Shown here: positions 18,971 through 28,009 of the stretch, one piece after another
Layout: every line of letters begins with the position of its first letter
Position numbering within the stretch: position 1 is the stretch's first letter
NCBI GenBank assembly: GCA_946402275.1
Contig: CAMIVY010000007.1
Location: 1-64,000 of the forward strand
Direction: 5' to 3'
Length of the DNA stretch: 64,000 nt
Source: an uncultured Prevotella sp.
GTDB lineage: Bacteria; Bacteroidota; Bacteroidia; Bacteroidales; Bacteroidaceae
Program-made: the position numbers and the translations under genes
Notes under the pieces: generated by a model
Told to the model about the DNA's origin: nothing
The model's input: only the letters and a program-made list of their open reading frames with translations
Database searches by the model: none

Positions 18971-19084
18971 CACATTTTGCGAACAAAATCGAGGATTTTG
19001 CGAACAAAATGCAGATACTAGAGCCTTCAGGAGGTATGCACAATGTTCCATGAAATATCATTTTGTTCGCAAATTGTTCGCAAA
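18971..19084. repeat. right-end integrase arm-type site candidates
   Basis: Two ATTTTGCGAACAAAAT-type copies in one orientation (within 18971-19012) and CATTTTGTTCGCAAATTGTTCGCAAA (19059-19084) in the other. Confidence 0.75.
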
Positions 19085-19127
19085 AAGAGAAATCAGCAAC
19101 CTTCGATTGCTCGTAAGTTGCTGATTT
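19082..19127 (-). terminator. terminator of the reconstituted tRNA, element-encoded
   Basis: AAATCAGCAAC (19090-19100)/GTTGCTGATTT (19117-19127) followed by a T-run on the minus strand. Confidence 0.75.
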
Positions 19128-19133
19128 TCAGTG

Positions 19134-19207
19134 TGGACCAGCCTGGGCTTGAACCAGGGACCTCCAGATTATGAGTCTGTTGCTCTAACCAACTGAGCTA
19201 CAAGTCC
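19134..19207 (-). tRNA. tRNA with CAT anticodon (Met or Ile2)
   Basis: GGACTTGTAGCTCAGTTGGTTAGAGCAACAGACTCATAATCTGGAGGTCCCTGGTTCAAGCCCAGGCTGGTCCA; canonical cloverleaf with loop CTCATAA; CCA not encoded. Confidence 0.93.
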
Positions 19208-19307
19208 AGTGCAAATGTGTTTTGCGGGTGCAAAGGTACGAAAAAAAGTGAAAAGTGAAGAGTGAAAAGTGAAAAATTTGCTTATGCGCCCTCATTTTTT
19301 TCTTTTT

Positions 19308-19320
19308 TTTGTAATTTTGC
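19308..19320 (+). promoter_or_regulatory. promoter -7 element (TAATTTTGCAG) for the calcium ATPase
   Basis: TAATTTTGCAGCC just upstream of ATG 19329. Confidence 0.5.
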
Positions 19321-19328
19321 AGCCAATT

Positions 19329-21935
19329 ATGAAAGAAAAGTATCAGGGACTGACTGCTAAAGAGGTGGAGGAGAGCAGGGCGAAGCATGGCGAGAATGTG
19401 CTGACGCCACCTGTTAGACCGTCCATGTGGAAACTATATCTGGAGAAATACCAGGACCCCATGGTGCGTATCTTGTTGGTTGCTGCTGTGGTCTCCCTCT
19501 TTCTGGCTTTCGTAAAGGGTGACTTCGTAGAGACAATCGGTATTATAGCCGCTGTCATATTGGCCACCACCGTTGGCTTCTATTTTGAGCGTGACGCTGC
19601 CCGTAAGTTTGATGTGCTGACACAATTGGGCGAGGAGCAACCTGTCAAGGTGTTAAGGAGGAACCTCTCAACAGGCTCTTCTCCAAAAGGCGAGGGGGGT
19701 GAATGCCAGATTCTGGAGATACCGCGACGGGAAGTCGTGGTAGGCGATGTGGTGCTTGTAGAGACCGGTGATGAGATTCCGGCTGACGGTCTGTTGGTGG
19801 AGGCTTTTGACCTGCAGGTTGATGAGTCTAGTCTGACGGGAGAGCCTATGACGGACAAGTTTACCAAGGATTCCAGTGCCTATCAGGAACTTACTGCGAC
19901 CCATGAGACCTATGCCAAGGATCAGGTGCTTCGCAGTTCAATGGTGTTGGGTGGTACTGGCCGTTTTGTGGTCACTGCCGTTGGTGATGCGACGGAGATT
20001 GGTCATGTAGCCCGTCAAGCTACGGAACTGACTGGGGTGAAGACACCTTTGAACATTCAGTTGAACAAGTTGGCCAAGTTAATTAGCAAAGTAGGAGGTT
20101 TTCTTTCCGTTCTCAGTTTCCTGATTTTCTTGGGCCACGACATCTTGACCAACGAGCTATGGCAGACTGACGACTATCTAGGAATGGTGAATAACACCCT
20201 TCGCTATTTCATGATGGCTGTCACGCTGATAGTAATGGCTGTTCCTGAGGGTCTTCCGATGGCTGTCACTTTGGCCTTGGCGCTGAACATGCGAAGGATG
20301 CTGAAGTCGAACAACCTGGTGCGTAAGTTGCAGGCTTCTGAAACGATGGGTGCTGTCACTGTTATCTGTACGGACAAGACGGGCACGCTGACCGAGAACC
20401 GTATGACGGTGAGTGCGGTGGAAATGGCGAATGAAAGGAATGAAGGAAATGAAAAGAATGTGGATTCAAGCCTTTCAGACCTTTACAAGGCCATTGCATT
20501 GAATACGACAGCTACCTACGATGTCGGTAATCCTACTGAGCAAGCCCTGTTGCGATGGTTGCGAGAGCAGAAGATAGACTATCAGGAGTTGCGTGACAAG
20601 TATCCGATTACGTCGCGCGAACCTTTCTCTACGGAGCGCAAGTATATGTCAACAACTGTTGGCAATATTCAATATATCAAGGGAGCACCCGAAGTTGTCA
20701 TGCAGCGGTGTGTCATGAAAGCCGAGGAACGTCAGCGGTTAGAGGAAAAGTTGCTTGAATGGCAACAGCATGCCATGCGCACACTGGCTATTGCAGTCAA
20801 TCAGTCCATGCTTGCCATCGTAGCCATTAGTGATCCTTTGCGTGCAGAGGTTCCCGAGGCTATCCGGCAGTGTCGTTTTGCAGGTATTGATGTGAAGATT
20901 GTGACAGGCGATACGGTGGCTACAGCTTTGGAGATAGGAAGGCAGACGGGTATCATCTCAAAAACCGCTAGTGATGCAGAGAACCTGACCATGACAGGTG
21001 CCGAGTTTGCTGCCCTTTCAGACGAAGAAGCCTTGAAGGTGATTGGTGACCTGAAAGTCATGTCCAGGGCTCGTCCTATGGATAAGCAACGTCTGGTAAG
21101 TCTGTTGCAGCAAAGAGGGGAAGTGGTAGCTGTCACGGGTGACGGCACGAACGATGCCCCTGCCTTGAATCGTGCCCATGTGGGCTTGTCGTTGGGTTCT
21201 GGAACAAGTGTTGCCAAGCAGGCTAGCGATATCACGCTGATAGACGATTCCTTCGGTTCCATCGTTCATGCCGTCATGTGGGGCCGTTCACTCTATAAGA
21301 ATATCCAGCGTTTTATCTTCTTCCAGCTGATAGTCAATGTTGCTGCATTGTTGCTGGTGCTCTTTGGGTCCATTATTGGCACAGAGTTGCCCCTGACGAT
21401 TACCCAGATTCTTTGGATAAACCTCATCATGGACACCTTTGCAGCAATGGCTTTGGCTTCGCTGCCACCTAGTAGGGAGGTGATGAGGAAGAAGCCTCTC
21501 CGTCAGCATGCCTTTATCATCAATCGCGGCATGAAGTGGGGTATCACCCTCATAGGCTTTTTCTTCTTCCTGTTGCTGGGTGTTCTTTGTTGGCTGATAG
21601 AGGTTCATCCCATTTTCATAGCCATCCGCTATGGTCTCTCTCCAGACGAGGCACAAACGGTATTCTTCACCATTTTTGTATTGTTGCAATGGTGGAACCT
21701 GTTCAATGCCCGTATGTTGGGCTCCAGCCATTCTGCTTTCAGGAAGCTACAGGATTGCAAGGCATTCTTGTTGGTGTTACTCATGATATTGGCGGGTCAG
21801 TGGCTTATCGTAACCTTTGGCGGTCACATGTTCCGTACAGTACCACTCTCTATGGAATGCTGGTTATATATGTTTTTGGGTACCTCGCCAGTTCTCTTGA
21901 TTGGTGAGTTGTATAGAGCAGCAAAAAGGGTATGA
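19329..21935 (+). CDS. calcium-translocating P-type ATPase (PMCA/SERCA-like)
   Basis: CTDKTGTLTENRM phosphorylation motif, DESSLTGEP, GDGTNDAPALNRAHVG; start chosen at MKEKYQGLTAKEVEESR. Confidence 0.93.
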   Translation: MKEKYQGLTAKEVEESRAKHGENVLTPPVRPSMWKLYLEKYQDPMVRILLVAAVVSLFLAFVKGDFVETIGIIAAVILATTVGFYFERDAARKFDVLTQLGEEQPVKVLRRNLSTGSSPKGEGGECQILEIPRREVVVGDVVLVETGDEIPADGLLVEAFDLQVDESSLTGEPMTDKFTKDSSAYQELTATHETYAKDQVLRSSMVLGGTGRFVVTAVGDATEIGHVARQATELTGVKTPLNIQLNKLAKLISKVGGFLSVLSFLIFLGHDILTNELWQTDDYLGMVNNTLRYFMMAVTLIVMAVPEGLPMAVTLALALNMRRMLKSNNLVRKLQASETMGAVTVICTDKTGTLTENRMTVSAVEMANERNEGNEKNVDSSLSDLYKAIALNTTATYDVGNPTEQALLRWLREQKIDYQELRDKYPITSREPFSTERKYMSTTVGNIQYIKGAPEVVMQRCVMKAEERQRLEEKLLEWQQHAMRTLAIAVNQSMLAIVAISDPLRAEVPEAIRQCRFAGIDVKIVTGDTVATALEIGRQTGIISKTASDAENLTMTGAEFAALSDEEALKVIGDLKVMSRARPMDKQRLVSLLQQRGEVVAVTGDGTNDAPALNRAHVGLSLGSGTSVAKQASDITLIDDSFGSIVHAVMWGRSLYKNIQRFIFFQLIVNVAALLLVLFGSIIGTELPLTITQILWINLIMDTFAAMALASLPPSREVMRKKPLRQHAFIINRGMKWGITLIGFFFFLLLGVLCWLIEVHPIFIAIRYGLSPDEAQTVFFTIFVLLQWWNLFNARMLGSSHSAFRKLQDCKAFLLVLLMILAGQWLIVTFGGHMFRTVPLSMECWLYMFLGTSPVLLIGELYRAAKRV

Positions 21936-22804
21936 GTAAGACAGGATATGTTGCAACCATAGGGATGTTCGATGGTGTTCATCGTGGACATCAGTTTGTG
22001 CTCCAGCAAGTCATCCGTACGGCTAGGGAGCGTGGACTGCAGTCGATGGCTATCACCTTCGACCATACATTGCGAAAGGATCCCCAGCTCACCACTTTAG
22101 ATGATAAACTGGCATTACTCCGACAGTTGGGTATTGACCATACGGAGGTACTTCCTTTTACCGATGAGTTGAAACACATGACCGCCCGCGAGTTCATGCA
22201 GCATGTGTTGAAGGAACGATTGCATGTGGAGGTGCTACTCATCGGCTATGACAACCGTTTTGGACGTGGTCGAACTGAGGGCTTTGACGATTATGTGCGC
22301 TATGGTCGTGAGTTGGATATGGATGTGGTTCAGTTGCCGGCTCAAGGGACAGTCTGTTCGTCACTGATTCGTAACCTGCTACAAGAAGGTCAGGTGGCTG
22401 AGGCTGCTGATTTGCTGGGGCATCCATATCTGTTGGAGGGACGTGTAGAACATGGAGAGCATATCGGTACCCGTCTGGGTTATCCTACTGCCAATCTGGT
22501 TCCTGTAGATGGCAGACTGTTGATTCCTGCCTCCGGTGTTTATGCTGTACAGGTTTCTTTCGACCACCAGCCAGTGTTCCATGTGGCCATGATGAACATC
22601 GGGCATCGTCCTACCTTTGATGGACAGCATACCACTCTTGAGGTCCATGTGCTCCATCTGAACGAAGACCTCTATGGTCATGAGATGACCGTTCAATTCT
22701 TCCAGCGACTGCGTGACGAGCAGCGTTTTGACAACGAAGACGCGTTGGTACGGCAGTTACAGTTGGATGCTCAACAAGTAGAAAACCTATTCAAGAAGAA
22801 ATAA
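21932..22804 (+). CDS. ribF: bifunctional riboflavin kinase/FAD synthetase
   Basis: IGMFDGVHRGHQFVLQQV and C-terminal GTRLGYPTANL...GVYAVQV...MMNIGHRPTF. Confidence 0.93.
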   Translation: MSKTGYVATIGMFDGVHRGHQFVLQQVIRTARERGLQSMAITFDHTLRKDPQLTTLDDKLALLRQLGIDHTEVLPFTDELKHMTAREFMQHVLKERLHVEVLLIGYDNRFGRGRTEGFDDYVRYGRELDMDVVQLPAQGTVCSSLIRNLLQEGQVAEAADLLGHPYLLEGRVEHGEHIGTRLGYPTANLVPVDGRLLIPASGVYAVQVSFDHQPVFHVAMMNIGHRPTFDGQHTTLEVHVLHLNEDLYGHEMTVQFFQRLRDEQRFDNEDALVRQLQLDAQQVENLFKKK

Positions 22805-22805
22805 T

Positions 22806-23561
22806 ATGAAAAATGCGATTATTTATCTTGTCGTATTTCTGGGAGTACAAGCGGCAGTTAGCCTGATTATGCCTGCCGTATGGCTTTTATGTACTGGTTC
22901 ATCGGATATGACGGCAGCTCTCCTGATAACCATTACGGCGGTGTTCAGCACGTTGTCTATCGTCCTCTTCTTAGGTGTCCGTTGGGCTGAGGTGTCCAGA
23001 GCATGGCTCCTTACACGGCCTTGGTCTGTTCTTTTCTGGAGCGTGATAGCGGCATTGGGTCTGATTATCCCGTCAACATGGATGATGGAACAATTACCCG
23101 ACCTGCCTAATATCGTAGAGCAAGAGTTTGATACTCTCCTATCTACTCGCTGGGGCTATCTCACCATAGGACTCTTGGCACCTGTCGCTGAAGAGATAGT
23201 GTTCCGTGGAGCTATCTTAAAGACTTTGCTTACCAAGTATCGCCCATGGGTGGCGATTGCACTTTCCGCGCTTCTTTTCTCCGTAGGTCATCTTAACCCG
23301 GCTCAGATGCCTCATGCTTTCCTGATAGGACTGTTGCTGGGATGGATGTATTGGCGCACAGGGTCTATATTGCCGGGTATGGCTTATCATTGTGCTAACA
23401 ACTCTGTGGCTTATGTTCTTTATAATGTGTATCCCAACCCGGACATCAAGCTGATAGATATCTTCCAGACTAACTCGCATGTCTTGATGGCTGTGGGTTT
23501 CTCACTATTGATAGTCTTACCGGCACTTTATCAGCTCCATCTCTGGATGCGCAGGGCTTGA
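22806..23561 (+). CDS. CPBP family intramembrane metalloprotease
   Basis: APVAEEIVFRGAILKTL, LLFSVGHLNPAQMPHAFLIGLLLGWMYWRTGSILPGMAYHCANN. Confidence 0.92.
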   Translation: MKNAIIYLVVFLGVQAAVSLIMPAVWLLCTGSSDMTAALLITITAVFSTLSIVLFLGVRWAEVSRAWLLTRPWSVLFWSVIAALGLIIPSTWMMEQLPDLPNIVEQEFDTLLSTRWGYLTIGLLAPVAEEIVFRGAILKTLLTKYRPWVAIALSALLFSVGHLNPAQMPHAFLIGLLLGWMYWRTGSILPGMAYHCANNSVAYVLYNVYPNPDIKLIDIFQTNSHVLMAVGFSLLIVLPALYQLHLWMRRA

Positions 23562-23586
23562 AAAGTGTGATAGGAGAATAAATATC

Positions 23587-23625
23587 GAACAGGCTGCTTC
23601 TGACTCGTCAGATAGCAGCCTGTTC
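23587..23625. terminator. long near-perfect hairpin between convergent genes
   Basis: GAACAGGCTGC-T-TCTGAC-TC-GTCAGA-TA-GCAGCCTGTTC. Confidence 0.65.
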
Positions 23626-23737
23626 TCCGTTAGTATGTTATGAAAAATTTGAGAGAATTTGAAGCTTCACAGCTTCTGGTGTTTTAACTAAACGTGATTT
23701 AAATAAATTATAGAGAAAGCATAGAAAAATTATCATT

Positions 23738-24211
23738 TCAATTCTTCGACTGTTCTGGTAGCATCACACTAGTGCTGTCAGTCGATTTGTCGATGATGTT
23801 CTCAGCTTGTACCGGTGTTCCAACATCGACCGTGTCAATTTGGAAACTGGTGTAGTCGCTGACAGGAGCATTCCAGTTGCTGTCCCACGGAGCCTGCAGG
23901 GCACCGCCCAGTGTTAGGATGATAGCCACTACGGCTGCAGCCTTGAACAAAGGCATCAGACGCTGAGTAAGCTTCACCTCTTGGGCTTGGACATGCTGGT
24001 TCTCTTCGCCAATCATCGTCAGGATACGGGTGTCAAAGTCATCGCTCAGCTTAGGCTCCTCACCACCAGCAACGAAGAGAGGCCTCCACTGCTCCATCTC
24101 AGCCGGAATATTTTCCTGACTGAAGAAGCTGCGCAGAATGCTTTCTTCCTCCAGTGAGGTCTCAGCGTTCCAGTAGCGCTCCATGAGCTGTTCAATGTAC
24201 TTATAGTCCAT
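23738..24211 (-). CDS. single-pass membrane protein, putative anti-sigma factor partner of the ECF sigma
   Basis: Overlaps the sigma factor stop; cytosolic N terminus MDYKYIEQLMERYWNAETSLEEESILRSFF then one TM segment. Confidence 0.65.
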   Translation of the reverse strand: MDYKYIEQLMERYWNAETSLEEESILRSFFSQENIPAEMEQWRPLFVAGGEEPKLSDDFDTRILTMIGEENQHVQAQEVKLTQRLMPLFKAAAVVAIILTLGGALQAPWDSNWNAPVSDYTSFQIDTVDVGTPVQAENIIDKSTDSTSVMLPEQSKN

Positions 24212-24716
24212 ATTCTTCTTGTTGTTTGAATTCTTTTTTAATCGTCTGTCGGGCTCTGAAGATGTTTATTTTCACTTGTTCTTCCGTGATGCCCATGATG
24301 TCGGCAATGTCGCGATAGCTTTTGCCTTCCACGTCTCGCAGCTGCATGGCGGTTCTTTGCTTTTCAGGCAGTTGACTGATGAGTTGTCTTACCAGCTTTA
24401 CCCTGTCTCGCTGTACAGCTTGTTCCTCGGGGTTAGATGTGTAACTGTGGTCTGTCGGGTCGTGGCCTGTGTCCAGCGACTGTTCCTGATGTCCCATGCG
24501 TCGCACCTTGTCGAGTGAGAGGTTTCGACAGATGGTAAAACAGAAGGCTTCTATGGCGTCTATCTGTTCCCACTGGTCTCGTCGGTTCCATACTTTCAGC
24601 ATCGTGTCCTGTACCACGTCCTCAGCCTCTGCTGGGTTGAGAGTGATGCGGAGTGCCAGTCTGAAGAGTTTGTCTTTCAGCGGCAAGACGTCGGTCTGGA
24701 AACTGATTTTTTTCAC
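24201..24716 (-). CDS. RNA polymerase ECF-type sigma factor
   Basis: AEDVVQDTMLKVWNRRDQW and LPEKQRTAMQLRDVEGKSYRDIADIMGITEEQVKINIFRARQTIKK. Confidence 0.93.
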   Translation of the reverse strand: MKKISFQTDVLPLKDKLFRLALRITLNPAEAEDVVQDTMLKVWNRRDQWEQIDAIEAFCFTICRNLSLDKVRRMGHQEQSLDTGHDPTDHSYTSNPEEQAVQRDRVKLVRQLISQLPEKQRTAMQLRDVEGKSYRDIADIMGITEEQVKINIFRARQTIKKEFKQQEEYGL

Positions 24717-24780
24717 CTCTCTATACTTAATGACGATTGAAAAAAACGAAAGTTACAGCTTTCTCTAATTTTTTTCTCTT

Positions 24781-25557
24781 TTATTTTTCAATAGTTGTTC
24801 CATGTTTACCGTCGATGGCTGTTGCCAGGGTGATAATCACCTTGGAGACGCCAGCGTCCACTGCGTTGAGTGCGTTCTCTATCTTGGGTAGCATCCCGCC
24901 GCTAATTGTTCCATCGGCTTTGTAGCGGGTAAAGTCAGCGTGATTGATGGTGGCTATCACGCTGTTGTCATCGTCAGGATTGCGAAGCACACCTTTCTTT
25001 TCGAAGGAGAAGATAAGCGTAACGTCATACAACTTAGCCAGTGCCTTAGCGGTTTCCGATGCGATGGTGTCTGCGTTGGTATTCAGGATATGCCCTTCTC
25101 CGTCGTGGGTCAGAGGAGCCATCACGGGTGTGATGCCGGCTTCTATCAGTCTGCCCAGCATCTCGCCATTGGCCAGGTCAACATCCCCCACAAAGCCATA
25201 ATCCACTCCGTTCTTCAGTGGGCGCTTATGGCTGCGTATGGCATTGGCGTCGGCACCTGTCAGTCCTAAGGCATTCACACCGTTGGCTTGAAGACGGGCT
25301 ACAAGGTTTTTGTTCACCAGTCCGCCATAGACCATTGTTACCACTTCCAGCATGTCGGCATCTGTGATGCGTCTGCCTTCCACCATCTTGGTCTCGATGC
25401 CCAAGCGTTCGGCCATCTTGGTAGCCTTTCTACCGCCACCATGCACTAATACCTTCCGACCCTCAATAGCCGAAAAATCTTTTAATAACTGAGAGAGCTG
25501 CAGTTCGTCCTCGACTACAGCTCCTCCTACCTTTACGATAGTTACTTTCTCCTTCAT
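24781..25557 (-). CDS. argB: acetylglutamate kinase
   Basis: VLVHGGGRKATKMAERLGIETKMVEGRRITDADMLEVVTMVYGGLVNKNLV...NTNADTIA...SGGMLPKIENAL. Confidence 0.93.
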   Translation of the reverse strand: MKEKVTIVKVGGAVVEDELQLSQLLKDFSAIEGRKVLVHGGGRKATKMAERLGIETKMVEGRRITDADMLEVVTMVYGGLVNKNLVARLQANGVNALGLTGADANAIRSHKRPLKNGVDYGFVGDVDLANGEMLGRLIEAGITPVMAPLTHDGEGHILNTNADTIASETAKALAKLYDVTLIFSFEKKGVLRNPDDDNSVIATINHADFTRYKADGTISGGMLPKIENALNAVDAGVSKVIITLATAIDGKHGTTIEK

Positions 25558-25564
25558 ATATTAG

Positions 25565-27457
25565 TTACTCCAAATAGGTATATCCGTAGAGTCCGCTGCG
25601 GTAGTTGTTCAGGAATTCCTTGCCCTCTTCCAAGCTGATCTTTCCCTGCTTGACACTCTTGGCAACCCATATCTCTAACTGTCGAACCAGTTTCTTGGGA
25701 TTGTATTGCACGTATTCCAGAACCTCCTCTACCGTCTCACCGTCGAATATCTGGTCGATATGATAGCTGCCGTCCTTCACGGAGATGTGGACGGCTGTGG
25801 TGTCTCCAAACAAGTTGTGCATATCACCCAGAATTTCCTGATAGGCACCAACGAGAAATACACCCAGATAATAGTTCTCATTCTTCTTCAGTGAATGAAC
25901 GGGCAGTGAGTGCGAGTTATGACGGTTGGTGGCGAAGTTGGCTATCTTGCCGTCTGAGTCGCATGTGATGTCCTGGATAGTGGCATTACGCGTAGGACGC
26001 TCATTAAGTCGCTGAATAGGCATAATGGGGAATACCTGGTCAATGGCCCATGAGTCGGGTAGCGACTGGAACAGCGAGAAGTTGCAGAAATACTTATCCG
26101 CCAATAGTTTGTCGATGTTCATCAGCTCTTCGGGAACATGCTTCAGGTTCTTTGCCAGGGCGTGAATCTCATGACAGACGCTCCAATACATGGCCTCCAC
26201 CTCGGCGCGAGTCTTCAAATCTACGATGCCATGGGCAAACAAGTCCAGCACTTCTTCGCGAATCTGCTCTGCATCGTGCCAGTCTTCCAGCACGTTGCGT
26301 GGTGTCAGGTTGTCCCATATCTCATAGAGGTCTTTTACCAGTTGGTGTGAGTTCTCGTCGGGTTCAAACTCCTCTGGCATCTCAGGCAACGAAGCAGTCT
26401 CCAGCACGTCAATGACCAATACCGAATGGTGGGCAGCCAGTGAGCGTCCGCTTTCAGTAATCAGGTTGGGGTGGGGGATGTCATTACGGTTGGCAGCATC
26501 CACGAAGGTGTAGATACAGTCGTTGACATATTCCTGGATAGAGTAGTTCACACTGCTCTCACTCGAAGGTGAGCGTGTGCCGTCATAGTCAACGCCCAGT
26601 CCACCGCCACAGTCAACAAAGTCAACGTTGTACCCCATCTTATGCAGTTGCACATAGAACTGGGAAGCCTCGCGCAGAGCCGTCTGGATACGGCGAATCT
26701 TGGTAATCTGGGAGCCGATATGGAAATGTATCAGGCGTAGGCAGTCGCGCATGTCTTTTTTGTCCAGCATGTCAAGGGCATCCAATAGCTCAGCACTTGT
26801 CAGTCCGAACTTGGAGGCATCGCCACCGCTTTCTTCCCATTTGCCGGCACCACTGCTGGCCAGTTTGATACGGATGCCAATGTTAGGTCTTACACCCAGT
26901 TTCTTGGCTTCACGGGCTATGATTTCCAGCTCGTTCAGTTTCTCCACCACGATGAAGATGCGCTTACCCATCTTTTGTGCCAACAGGGCCAGTTCAATAT
27001 ATGACTGGTCTTTGTAGCCATTGCAGATGATGATGGAGTCGCTCTGGCACTGTACGGCAATGACGGCGTGCAGCTCAGGTTTTGAGCCAGCCTCGATGCC
27101 CAGGTTGAACTTGCGCCCGTGAGAGATAATCTCCTCAACGACAGGCTGCATCTGGTTCACCTTAATAGGGAACACCACATAGTTCTCTGCCTTGTATTCA
27201 TACTCCTCAGCAGCCTTCTTAAAGCAGCTCCATGTCTTCTCGATGCGGTTGTCCAGAATATCGGGGAAGCGCAACAGAACAGGCGATTGCACATCGCGCA
27301 GGGACAGTTCGTCCATTACCTCACGCAAGTCAATCTGCGTGCCATCCTTGCAAGGTGTCACATACACGTTGCCTTCGTTGTTGATACCGAAGTAGCTAGT
27401 TCCCCAGCCGTTGATGTTGTAGAGCTCCTTGGAGTCCTCAATCGTCCATTTCTTCAT
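25565..27457 (-). CDS. speA: biosynthetic arginine decarboxylase
   Basis: FPIKVNQMQPVVEEI, GIEAGSKPEL, HFHIGSQI, DCGGGLGVDYDG; 630 aa. Confidence 0.95.
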   Translation of the reverse strand: MKKWTIEDSKELYNINGWGTSYFGINNEGNVYVTPCKDGTQIDLREVMDELSLRDVQSPVLLRFPDILDNRIEKTWSCFKKAAEEYEYKAENYVVFPIKVNQMQPVVEEIISHGRKFNLGIEAGSKPELHAVIAVQCQSDSIIICNGYKDQSYIELALLAQKMGKRIFIVVEKLNELEIIAREAKKLGVRPNIGIRIKLASSGAGKWEESGGDASKFGLTSAELLDALDMLDKKDMRDCLRLIHFHIGSQITKIRRIQTALREASQFYVQLHKMGYNVDFVDCGGGLGVDYDGTRSPSSESSVNYSIQEYVNDCIYTFVDAANRNDIPHPNLITESGRSLAAHHSVLVIDVLETASLPEMPEEFEPDENSHQLVKDLYEIWDNLTPRNVLEDWHDAEQIREEVLDLFAHGIVDLKTRAEVEAMYWSVCHEIHALAKNLKHVPEELMNIDKLLADKYFCNFSLFQSLPDSWAIDQVFPIMPIQRLNERPTRNATIQDITCDSDGKIANFATNRHNSHSLPVHSLKKNENYYLGVFLVGAYQEILGDMHNLFGDTTAVHISVKDGSYHIDQIFDGETVEEVLEYVQYNPKKLVRQLEIWVAKSVKQGKISLEEGKEFLNNYRSGLYGYTYLE

Positions 27458-27981
27458 AGCTTCAGCAGTTCACGTATTTTTTGTACAGAATATTTTATCT
27501 TGTCGAAGTCGTCCATCAGGTTCACATCCAGAGAATACTTGGCCTTGTTGTAAAACGGCTCACGCTCTTTGAGGTGTTCCTCGATATATGTTATCAGTTC
27601 CTCTGGACTCTTGCCTTTCAGCAGTGGGCGTTCGCCCTTGGCCATCAGCAGGTGTTTGTATAATACCTCTGGGGTTGCGTTCAGATAGACCACGTCGCCT
27701 TGTTGGTTCAGATAGTCTATGTTGTCATAGAAACAAGGTGTCCCACCGCCGCAACTGATGATGACATTCTCAAACTCAGCCACCTCATGAAGCATGTTGT
27801 ATTCCATCTTGCGGAAAGCCTCCTCGCCCTTCTCTGCGAAGATCTGTGTCACCGTTTTCCGCATGCGGCTTTCAATATACCAGTCCAGGTCATAGAACAT
27901 CATGCCGGTCTCTTTGGAGAGTGCCTTGCCAATGGTCGTTTTTCCAGACCCCATATAACCAATTAAAATTATTCTCCGCAT
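27454..27981 (-). CDS. aroK: shikimate kinase
   Basis: RIILIGYMGSGKTTIGKALSKETGMMFYDLDWYIE; overlaps speA by 4 nt. Confidence 0.93.
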   Translation of the reverse strand: MRRIILIGYMGSGKTTIGKALSKETGMMFYDLDWYIESRMRKTVTQIFAEKGEEAFRKMEYNMLHEVAEFENVIISCGGGTPCFYDNIDYLNQQGDVVYLNATPEVLYKHLLMAKGERPLLKGKSPEELITYIEEHLKEREPFYNKAKYSLDVNLMDDFDKIKYSVQKIRELLKL

Positions 27982-28009
27982 AATTTTAAAATGAGAAATG
28001 TGGAATTGT

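Larger units (their letters stand above)
4915..19156. mobile_element. integrative and mobilizable element (IME) in a tRNA(CAT) gene, ~14.2 kb
   Basis: Flanked by tRNA 3' fragment and intact tRNA; tyrosine integrase at one end, MobV relaxase, primase/helicase-like genes, repeated TTCGCAA sites at both ends; no type IV secretion genes seen. Confidence 0.88.

Noticed and set aside
4915-19156. Self-transmissible conjugative element
   Set aside because: No VirB4/TraG, VirD4/TraD or other transfer-apparatus genes in the interval; a mobilizable element fits better
19231-19275. GTGAAAA-type microsatellite upstream of the calcium ATPase
   Set aside because: Short imperfect A-rich repeat of a type seen in several intergenic gaps here (e.g. 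37510-37536, 49180-49260); no specific function supported
23587-23625. Regulatory RNA at the long hairpin after the CPBP gene
   Set aside because: Lies between convergent gene ends and is most simply a bidirectional terminator or mRNA 3' stabiliser
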